This document shows, in pieces, positions 58,335 to 63,800 of a stretch of 63,800 bases of DNA (position 1 is the stretch's first letter; the number at the start of each line of letters is the position of its first letter). Below the pieces are notes generated by a model, which saw nothing but the letters and a program-made list of their open reading frames with translations, ran no database searches and was not told the DNA's origin. Source of the stretch: an uncultured Muribaculaceae bacterium (GTDB lineage Bacteria; Bacteroidota; Bacteroidia; Bacteroidales; Muribaculaceae); contig CANRCT010000015.1 of the NCBI GenBank assembly GCA_947629175.1, positions 1-63,800 of the forward strand. The letters run 5' to 3'. The position numbers and the translations under genes were made by a program.

Positions 58335-58367
58335 TTTGTCCTGGCCGCTTAAATATGGTTAAATTTG
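58335..58367 (+). promoter_or_regulatory. Complete -33/-7 promoter of the DUF4923 gene
   Basis: TTTG (58335-58338) and TAAATTTG (58360-58367) are separated by 21 nt, the textbook Bacteroidota spacing. The ATG follows 35 nt downstream. Confidence 0.65.
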
Positions 58368-58402
58368 CAGCGACAATTATCTGAACCAACAAAACATCTG
58401 AT

Positions 58403-59020
58403 ATGATCAAACGCATTATCGCCGCCTGTGTGTTCGCTTTAGCGGCAGCCGGAGCGGCCGATCTCAGCGCTCAGACCGACCTGCGCAGCCTTATCGGCGG
58501 AATTCTCGGAACAGACAGTAAGATTACGCCTGAATCGATAGCCGGAACGTGGAAATACAGTTCGCCGGCCGTGTCGTTCAAATCCGACAATCTCCTGAAG
58601 AAGGCCGGCGGGGCTGCTGCCGCGGCGGCTGTAGAGAAAAAACTGGAGCCGTATTACCGCTCGGCGGGTCTCGACAAGGCCGAAGTGACATTCTCGCCCG
58701 ACTCCACCTTCACTATGAAACTCGGGCGCATCAGTCTCGCCGGTGTCATCGAGGCGCCCCAGGAGGGGATCGACGCAACGATGACTCTCTGTTTCAAGCT
58801 CGGTGGAAAGGTGCCGTTGGGAAGCATGGACGCCTACATAAAGCGCAACGGCAAGGAGAGCATCGACCTGACGTTCGATGTCACCAAACTCATATGGCTG
58901 GTCGACAAGGTTGCTGCCGTAAGCGGCAATGCGTCGGCCAAGGCTATGTCGAAACTGCTGTCGTCCTACGAGGGCATTACAGCAGGCTTCACTCTGCGCC
59001 CGGCGGCAGCTGCCAGATGA
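58403..59020 (+). CDS. DUF4923-family exported protein
   Basis: 205 aa with a signal peptide (IIAACVFALAAAGAADLSAQ). The DUF4923 pattern is clear: ITPESIAGTWKYSSPAVSFKSDNLLKKAGGAAAAAAVEKKLEPYYR (in blocks, GTWKYSSPAVSFKSDNLL), then TFSPDSTFTMKLGR. The rest is strand-rich (MTLCFKLGGKVPLGSMDAYI). The family is nearly confined to gut Bacteroidota and has no known function. It stands alone between two minus-strand genes. Confidence 0.8.
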   Translation: MIKRIIAACVFALAAAGAADLSAQTDLRSLIGGILGTDSKITPESIAGTWKYSSPAVSFKSDNLLKKAGGAAAAAAVEKKLEPYYRSAGLDKAEVTFSPDSTFTMKLGRISLAGVIEAPQEGIDATMTLCFKLGGKVPLGSMDAYIKRNGKESIDLTFDVTKLIWLVDKVAAVSGNASAKAMSKLLSSYEGITAGFTLRPAAAAR

Positions 59021-59083
59021 CAGCGGGCCGTCTGTTGCGGAGCGAAGCCATGAGAGAAACGGGCTGTAAATTGCGTCGTTTCG

Positions 59084-59584
59084 CTATTTGAGTACTGACA
59101 GGGCGGCTTCGTAGTCGGGCTCGTGGGTGATTTCGTCTACGAGCTGCACATACTCCATCCTGCGGTTGCGGTCGATGATCATCACCGCGCGGGCCAGAAG
59201 TCCGGCGAGCGGGCCGTCGGTCATCATCACTCCGTAGTTCTGTCCGAATAGCGGCGATCTGAATGCCGAGGCGAATGTCACTCCTGTGATGCCCTCAAGC
59301 GTGCAGAACCGGCTCATAGCGAAAGGCAGATCCATCGACACGCACACCACCGCCGTGTCCTTCAGCCGGGCTGCCTCTTCGTTGAAGCGGCGCACGGAGC
59401 GTGCGCACACTTCGGTGTCGAGACTCGGGAAGATGTTGAGCACGATGCGTTTTCCTGTGAAGCTGTCGAGCGAGCAGTCGCTCAGGTCGGGGGCTGCGAG
59501 ATGAAATGCCGGAGCCGGTTGTCCGACCATAGGGGGCAGGCCGTAGGTGTGGCACGGCTCTCCCTTGAAGTAGATTGTCTGCAT
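59084..59584 (-). CDS. tpx: Thiol peroxidase, atypical 2-Cys peroxiredoxin
   Basis: 166 aa Tpx, reducing hydroperoxides with thioredoxin. Peroxidatic C60 is in SLDTEVCARSVRRFN and resolving C94 is in SRFCTLEGITGVTFAS. MVGQPAPAFHLAAPDLSD and LLARAVMIIDRNRRMEYVQLV complete the family pattern. It is 27 nt downstream of the exported thioredoxin-fold gene and is probably co-transcribed with it. No OxyR box was recognised. Confidence 0.94.
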   Translation of the reverse strand: MQTIYFKGEPCHTYGLPPMVGQPAPAFHLAAPDLSDCSLDSFTGKRIVLNIFPSLDTEVCARSVRRFNEEAARLKDTAVVCVSMDLPFAMSRFCTLEGITGVTFASAFRSPLFGQNYGVMMTDGPLAGLLARAVMIIDRNRRMEYVQLVDEITHEPDYEAALSVLK

Positions 59585-59611
59585 GATATAGTCGTTTGTT
59601 TTAGTCGCCGG

Positions 59612-60856
59612 TCACTGCCCGGCGATTGTCGTTTTCTGAATAACGTCGGCGGCGAGATTATTGTTGAATCCCACTATTATGTCGGCCACCGTGCCGTCCT
59701 TGCCGCATATGACGGCCACGGGCAGCGTAGCGGCTCCGCAGTCGCGTGCCAGACCGCGGGCGCTGATGAGCGTGGTCTCGCCCATGCGCGAGGGGCCGGT
59801 ATGTCCTTCGATCGTGTCGCCGTGGCTTCCGGTGAAGGCCCATATGATCTCTGCGGCGAAGGGGAGCTGCGCCACTCCCTGCCTGACGCCCTCGATGAAG
59901 GCCTGCGTGAATCCTCCGTCAGGATCGAGGATCGCTATCACTGTGGGAGCCGCGAAGCGGTCGGAGGCGCGGCGCGAATACCGTTCGCCGGTTAGCGTCG
60001 GGAGCGAGAATCCGGGCATAGGCTGACCGGGCAGACTCTCCACACGGAAGTTGCTGCGGCGGTAGCTGGCGAATATGTCGGGGTAGAGCGCGATGAGTCT
60101 GTCCTCCGTCAGGTGGTCGGTGTCGGCTGAGAGGGTCGCTCCGCCATACACTGCGTCGACAGTCTGCTCGCTGACCGTGCCGGGCGAGTTCTCGTAGTGG
60201 AGGCTTACCGGGAGCAGCGTTGCGCGGTCGAAGATCATTTCAGCTTCCGAGGCGGTGCGCTGATCCCCTTCGAGCCTCCTGACAATGCGCAGGCCTGTCC
60301 TTCTGACGCCGCCCACGAGAGTGTCGGGCCTCAGGCTGACGCTGTATGCCGTATCCGAAGCCTGGCGCTCTATCTCGTCGGCGAGAAGCGCCGGAAGGAG
60401 GCTGGCGAACTGTGCCGTGCGCTGCACCCCTTCCCCTTTGAGCTGCCCGATTTCGCGCGGCCTGAAGGCCATCGAATCGGTCGAATAATGGTATTCCTGA
60501 AGCTTGCGGGCCGAATAGCGGTAGTGATTGCCCCCGAAATATGCCGAGAAGCCGCGCACCGGTTCGTCGCGTCCTGTCAGCTCCCAGTCGATCAGATAGG
60601 AGCAGGGGAGCAGCGGGTCGCCGTCGGCAGGTTGCTGCGACAGCGCCACCGTATAGACCACGTCGTCCGACAGCTGCGGCATCCCGACGGTGAAACGCAC
60701 CGTGTCGCTGTAGCCGCCCGCGGCCCGCAGCGCCTTCACGATAGGTTCAATCCCCCGGATAGTGTTATCCGGGGGAACGTTGTTGCCCGCATTGGCTGTC
60801 GCGATTGCGATTGCCGCGGCTGCCGCAGCCAGGGGCGATCGTGAAATCCCTTTCAT
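59612..60856 (-). CDS. Exported protein: LolA-like N-terminus plus redox-dead thioredoxin fold
   Basis: 414 aa with a signal peptide (about 1-23). The N-terminal ~250 residues look like the LolA/outer-membrane-lipoprotein-sorting sandwich (VRFTVGMPQLSDDVVYTVALS, SAYFGGNHYRYSARKLQEYHY, SLRPDTLVGGVRRTGLRIVR, MIFDRATLLPVSLHYENS). Residues ~280-414 follow the peroxiredoxin/TlpA order (PGQPMPGFSLPTLTGERYS, PTVIAILDPDGGFTQAFIEG, LPVAVICGKDGTVADIIVGFN). The active-site WCxxC is replaced by DPDGGFT, so dithiol chemistry is excluded. The pair with tpx suggests a link to oxidative-stress handling, unproven. Confidence 0.6.
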   Translation of the reverse strand: MKGISRSPLAAAAAAIAIATANAGNNVPPDNTIRGIEPIVKALRAAGGYSDTVRFTVGMPQLSDDVVYTVALSQQPADGDPLLPCSYLIDWELTGRDEPVRGFSAYFGGNHYRYSARKLQEYHYSTDSMAFRPREIGQLKGEGVQRTAQFASLLPALLADEIERQASDTAYSVSLRPDTLVGGVRRTGLRIVRRLEGDQRTASEAEMIFDRATLLPVSLHYENSPGTVSEQTVDAVYGGATLSADTDHLTEDRLIALYPDIFASYRRSNFRVESLPGQPMPGFSLPTLTGERYSRRASDRFAAPTVIAILDPDGGFTQAFIEGVRQGVAQLPFAAEIIWAFTGSHGDTIEGHTGPSRMGETTLISARGLARDCGAATLPVAVICGKDGTVADIIVGFNNNLAADVIQKTTIAGQ

Positions 60857-60874
60857 AGCTCTCCGATAATAAAC

Positions 60875-60942
60875 AAACAGTTGAATGTGAATGGCGGGAT
60901 CTGAATCCTGCCATTATAACGCCCCGCGGGGGCCAACTGTTT
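60875..60942 (+). other. Nested inverted repeats that can fold as a three-way junction
   Basis: Outer arms AAACAGTTG (60875-60883) and CAACTGTTT (60934-60942) enclose two hairpins. One is ATGGCGGGAT-CTGA-ATCCTGCCAT (60891-60914), 10 bp with one G-T pair. The other is GCCCC-GCG-GGGGC (60921-60933). The G-T pair is allowed only in a plus-strand transcript, which points to the leader of the FdtA operon. An operator is the alternative. Confidence 0.5.
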
Positions 60943-60978
60943 TGCCGGACCGTGAAATAAATCGCCTGCGGCATCGTT

Positions 60979-61614
60979 ATGGTTATGATGCCGATTACAA
61001 GAATCAATATACCTGCCGTCACCGACGCCCGCGGCTCGCTCGCCTATATTGAGCGGGGAGGAGCGATCCCGTTCTCGCCCGCTTCGGTGGAGCTCGTCGC
61101 TGCGTCGGGCCCGCTCCCTTCCGGCCCGGGTATCGTCGTGGCGCTCCGGGGATCGCTGACAGTGGGGGCGCTCGCGGTTGACAATCCGGCCGACGGACTG
61201 CTGTTCGACAGCGTCGGCGGCATGGAGCTTTCGCCCGGCGGAGTGGCTCTCGTGGCGCGGCCTGTGCGCTGCGGCATCGAAGTGCCGTTTGAAATGCGGC
61301 GCATCTACTATATATGGGATATCCCGCAGGGCTGCACGCGCGGAGGCCACGCTCATCTGCGCCAGCGCTCCCTGCTGATGGCCGCCTCGGGCTGCTTTGA
61401 CCTGACATGCGACGACGGAGTGCGCCGCACGTGCCGCCATCTCACTTCCGGGTGCCTTCCGGTGGCCGTCGAGGCGGGAGAGTGGCGCACACTCCACGGA
61501 TTCAGCCCCGACGCTGTGGTGCTTGCGGTGGCATCAACCTCCTACGATCCGACTGATTATCTGTATGATCATGAACAATTCCTCCGGCGGCGTGCCGCGC
61601 TATCCGTTTCTTGA
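60979..61614 (+). CDS. FdtA/QdtA-like sugar 3,4-ketoisomerase (cupin) with internal insertion
   Basis: 211 aa. The C-terminal ~115 residues are a normal FdtA/WxcM cupin: EVPFEMRRIYYIWDIPQG, RGGHAHLRQRSLLMAASG, then AGEWRTLHGFSPDAVVLAVAS and YDPTDYLYDHEQFL. FdtA converts dTDP-4-keto-6-deoxyglucose to the 3-keto sugar for amino-sugar synthesis. The usual N-terminal opening, DARGSLAYIERGGAIPF, is separated from the cupin by ~65 extra residues. These look like a second, partial cupin half (IVVALRGSLTVGALAVD, ELSPGGVALVARP). Several ATGs are possible at the start. It overlaps the aminotransferase gene by 50 nt. Confidence 0.8.
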   Translation: MVMMPITRINIPAVTDARGSLAYIERGGAIPFSPASVELVAASGPLPSGPGIVVALRGSLTVGALAVDNPADGLLFDSVGGMELSPGGVALVARPVRCGIEVPFEMRRIYYIWDIPQGCTRGGHAHLRQRSLLMAASGCFDLTCDDGVRRTCRHLTSGCLPVAVEAGEWRTLHGFSPDAVVLAVASTSYDPTDYLYDHEQFLRRRAALSVS

Positions 61615-62731
61615 CCTCGCGGCGGCCAATGCGCCGTATGCCGACCGTCTGAAAGCCGCCGCCTGCCGGGTGATCGACAGCGGCAGATATATCGGCGGCG
61701 AGGAAGTCGAGGCATTCGAGGATGAGCTTGCGAAGCTTGTAGGCTCCCGATATGCCGTGGGCGTCAGTAACGGCTACGACGCCCTAAGGCTGATATTGCG
61801 TGCCTGGATAGCGATGGGAAGGCTTTGCCCCGGCGACGAGGTGATAGTGCCGGCCCATACGTTTATTGCTTCCATGCTGGCTGTTGCCGACGCGTCGCTT
61901 GTCGCTGTGCCGGTCGACGCCGATCCGCTGACGATGAATCTCGACACGTCGCTCGTGGAGGCTGCCCTGACGCCGCGCACGCGGGCCATAATGCCGGTTC
62001 ATCTCTACGGCCGCGTATGCTGGGACACGACGCTCGCCGCCCTGGCTTCTTCGCGCGGGCTCTTCGTGGTGGAGGACTGCGCGCAGGCCATCGGGGCGCG
62101 CGCCACAGCCGACGGGCTTTGCGGAAGCCGCCGTGCGGGAGCTCTCGGCCATGCCGCGGCCATAAGCTTCTATCCTACGAAAAATATCGGCGCTCTCGGC
62201 GATGCGGGAGCCGTGGTGACCTCCGATCCGCAGCTTGCGGACACCGTGCGCGCGCTCGCCAACTATGGCAGCGACCGCCGGTATCATAATATCTATGAGG
62301 GCGCCAACTGCCGTCTCGACCCGATACAGGCTGCCATGCTCCGCGTCAAGCTCCCTCACACTGCGGAGGAGAATGCGGCCCGCTTTGCTCGCGCCATGGC
62401 CTATGAGCGCACGATAAGCCGCCCGGGACTGGTCAAGCCGCTGATGTCGGCCTCCGTGACCGACTGCGTGTGGCATCAGTATGTGGTGCGCGTCGACGGC
62501 CGGCAGCGCGATCTGTTCCGCCGCCGGCTGCTCGAAGCCGGCGTGGCCACCGACGTACATTATCCCGTGCCGCCGCATCTGCAGCCCTGCTATGCCGGGC
62601 GACTGGCGCGCACGCCGCTTCCGGTGGCGGAGAGCATATGCCGCGAGGCGGTAAGCCTGCCGGTAGCGGGTGCGCTGACGGTGGCCGACGCTGCCGCCAT
62701 AGCCCGTATAATCAACGATCTCGACCTATGA
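61565..62731 (+). CDS. DegT/DnrJ/EryC1/StrS sugar aminotransferase
   Basis: 388 aa PLP enzyme that aminates a nucleotide-linked keto sugar, here probably the FdtA product at C3. Motifs are FLDLAAANAPYADRL, DSGRYIGGEEVEAFEDELAKLVGS, GVSNGYDALRLILRA, VEDCAQAIGA and the PLP-lysine SFYPTKNIGALGDAGAVV. NCRLDPIQAAMLRVKLP and a VWHQYVVRVDGR core follow. The start could be either of two ATGs six bases apart; a farther upstream ATG lies deeper in the FdtA gene. It overlaps the acyltransferase gene by 4 nt. Confidence 0.9.
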   Translation: MIMNNSSGGVPRYPFLDLAAANAPYADRLKAAACRVIDSGRYIGGEEVEAFEDELAKLVGSRYAVGVSNGYDALRLILRAWIAMGRLCPGDEVIVPAHTFIASMLAVADASLVAVPVDADPLTMNLDTSLVEAALTPRTRAIMPVHLYGRVCWDTTLAALASSRGLFVVEDCAQAIGARATADGLCGSRRAGALGHAAAISFYPTKNIGALGDAGAVVTSDPQLADTVRALANYGSDRRYHNIYEGANCRLDPIQAAMLRVKLPHTAEENAARFARAMAYERTISRPGLVKPLMSASVTDCVWHQYVVRVDGRQRDLFRRRLLEAGVATDVHYPVPPHLQPCYAGRLARTPLPVAESICREAVSLPVAGALTVADAAAIARIINDLDL

Positions 62732-63681
62732 ACGCCGCCCGCATACAGCTTGTCCCGTATACCCCCGGCATGGCGGAGGAGTGGAATGAATTTGTAGCCC
62801 GCTCGAAAAACGGCACATTTCTCTTCGACCGCCGCTATATGGACTATCATTCCGACCGTTTCGCCGACTCGTCGGTTACATTCCGCCTCGGCGGGCGCCT
62901 GGTGGCCGTCATGCCGGCAAATGTCGAGGGAAATGTCTGCTACTCCCACCAGGGACTGACCTACGGCGGTCTCATCACCGACACCAGGGTCAATGCTGCG
63001 GCCGTACTGGCCATGATGCGCCTGCTTGCGGAGTGGCTGCGCCGCAGAGGCATCGTCCGGCTTGTCTACAAGCCGGTGCCCTATATCTACCACCGGATTC
63101 CGGCCCAGGAGGATCTCTACGCTCTTTTCGCCATGGGTGGAGCTGCGCTGATAGGGCGCCATCTGTCGTCGGCCATCTGCCGCGACGGCCGTCTGCCGCT
63201 GGTCGAATCGCGCCGCTCGGGTCTGCGCAAGGCCCTGCGCGCCGGAGTGGAGATCGCGGAGTCAGCCGATTACGGTTCGTTCTGGAAGATACTTGCCGAC
63301 AACCTCCGGGAGCGCCACGGAGTAGCGCCTGTGCATTCGCTTGAGGAGATCACGCGCCTGGCATCCGCCTGGCCGGGGCATATACGACTTCATGCGGCCA
63401 TGCTTGGCGGCAGTATGCTTGGCGCCACGGTGGTCTATTCAGCCGGATGCGTGGCTCATACGCAGTATATATCCGCTTCGCCCGAGGGGAAGCGCCTCGG
63501 CGCGCTCGATCTGCTCCTCGACACCATCATCCGCCGCGAATACGCATCGAGCCCCTACTTTGATTTCGGCGCCAGCACGGAGCAGATGGGCCGCTGCCTC
63601 AACGACGGGCTGATATTTCAGAAGGAGGGATTCGGCGGCCGCGCCGTCTGCTACGACACCTATGAGATAGATCTCACCTGA
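62728..63681 (+). CDS. BioF2/FemAB-type acyltransferase of the deoxyamino-sugar operon
   Basis: 317 aa GNAT-like double fold: EWNEFVARSKNGTFLFDRRYMDYH, VAVMPANVEGNVCYSHQGLTYGG (in blocks), RRGIVRLVYKPVPYIYHRIP, RSGLRKALRAGVEIAES and the C-terminal AMLGGSMLGATVVYSAGCVAHTQYISASPEGK... LDLLLDTIIRREY. It resembles acetyltransferases of the BioF2 domain family. In standard Fuc3NAc/Qui3NAc sets the N-acetyltransferase is a left-handed beta-helix enzyme (FdtC/QdtC); here a GNAT-type enzyme takes that place. It would acylate the amino sugar made by the preceding gene. Its stop lies inside a 16-bp tandem duplication. Confidence 0.75.
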   Translation: MNAARIQLVPYTPGMAEEWNEFVARSKNGTFLFDRRYMDYHSDRFADSSVTFRLGGRLVAVMPANVEGNVCYSHQGLTYGGLITDTRVNAAAVLAMMRLLAEWLRRRGIVRLVYKPVPYIYHRIPAQEDLYALFAMGGAALIGRHLSSAICRDGRLPLVESRRSGLRKALRAGVEIAESADYGSFWKILADNLRERHGVAPVHSLEEITRLASAWPGHIRLHAAMLGGSMLGATVVYSAGCVAHTQYISASPEGKRLGALDLLLDTIIRREYASSPYFDFGASTEQMGRCLNDGLIFQKEGFGGRAVCYDTYEIDLT

Positions 63682-63694
63682 GATAGATCTCACC
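63663..63694. repeat. Perfect 16-bp tandem duplication over the stop codon
   Basis: TGAGATAGATCTCACC occurs twice in direct tandem. The stop codon TGA is the first triplet of the second copy, so the duplication does not change the protein. Confidence 0.85.
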
Positions 63695-63695
63695 C

Positions 63696-63722
63696 GATCG
63701 GAACAATCGGAATAATTCCGAT
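63696..63722. repeat. Two units of the 9-bp RATCGGARN repeat with an inverted copy
   Basis: GATCGGAAC and AATCGGAAT are followed by the inverted AATTCCGAT, making ATCGGAAT-A-ATTCCGAT self-complementary. The same nonamers occur near 16.7 and 19.3 kb. Confidence 0.6.
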
Positions 63723-63732
63723 CCCCCTGAAA

Positions 63733-63776
63733 ATACAGCGCGCCCCCGATTCACATCGGAGACGCGCCTTCTGTAT
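63733..63776 (+). terminator. Terminator of the deoxyamino-sugar operon
   Basis: The outer arms ATACAG/CTGTAT enclose a GC-rich hairpin (GCGCGCCCCCGAT-TCAC-ATCGGAGACGCGC, imperfect). T-rich sequence on the plus strand is weak after the arm, so strength is uncertain. Confidence 0.55.
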
Positions 63777-63800
63777 ACTAACTAAAAAAACTGTCTGTTT

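Overview
The window looks like a chromosomal segment of a gut Bacteroidales bacterium, most likely a GC-rich Muribaculaceae-type organism. I read this from the sequence. Many genes are preceded by the Bacteroidota sigma-factor -7 box TAnnTTTG, often only 5-30 nt from the start codon, with no clear Shine-Dalgarno sequence. Several families are largely restricted to gut Bacteroidota: an NVEALA-type peptide, a 6-bladed propeller lipoprotein, DUF4493/PCMD, DUF4923, DUF4595, and an N-succinylornithine-type carbamoyltransferase. Most genes are GC-rich. Three stretches are visibly A/T-rich and probably acquired: the DUF1016 gene at the left edge, the KilA-N gene near 6.4 kb, and the peptide/propeller/thiol-lipoprotein island at 29-31 kb. 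No rRNA, IS element, integrase or CRISPR array was seen. There is one tRNA, tRNA-Pro(GGG).

Layout. 0-17 kb: a partial DUF1016 nuclease-like gene, a large secreted GH31 glycosidase (Fn3, CBM32-like, dockerin and cohesin-like modules), a DUF2400 protein, a KilA-N protein, a KUP potassium transporter, an operon of tsaC, ATPase-TOPRIM protein and menA, a holin-like gene, and a PNGase F-like plus GH84 pair that would release and trim host N-glycans. 17-19 kb: a YtrA-type GntR/ABC operon with a palindrome next to its promoter. 19-29 kb: two long minus-strand runs. The first is SIS isomerase, degenerate PfkB, repeat protein, ribH, M28 peptidase, DUF4369 lipoprotein and yifB. The second is M48 protease, recF, DUF721 and thioesterase. 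29-31 kb: the NVEALA/propeller/CxxC-lipoprotein island. 31-38 kb: a secreted endonuclease/phosphatase-like protein, a membrane protein, then rhaM-like, dtd, deoC, GYF-CD225, DUF2752 and an HMA-AraC fusion regulator, followed by an SO_0444-type metal efflux permease that itself ends in an HMA domain.

39-47 kb: a complete one-direction arginine operon (GNAT, argG, argC, argD, argF', argB, argE, argH) with a candidate ArgR operator in its promoter. 47-50 kb: tRNA-Pro and a two-gene polysaccharide module (GT2 plus flippase). 50-56 kb: rimP-nusA-infB-folK. 56-61 kb: a large DUF4493/PCMD lipoprotein, a DUF4923 protein, and Tpx with a redox-dead thioredoxin-fold partner. 61-64 kb: a deoxyamino-sugar operon (FdtA-like cupin with an internal insertion, DegT aminotransferase, BioF2-type acyltransferase) ending in short repeats and a terminator.

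The strongest candidates for something undescribed are four. (1) The AT-rich NVEALA peptide, propeller and CxxC-lipoprotein operon. (2) The HMA-AraC regulator and HMA-tailed efflux pair, with a 21-bp-phased direct repeat between them. (3) A three-way-junction-like element in front of the FdtA operon. (4) A family of 9-bp-period intergenic repeats found at three transcription-unit ends. All functions are inferred from sequence pattern alone; no database search was run.
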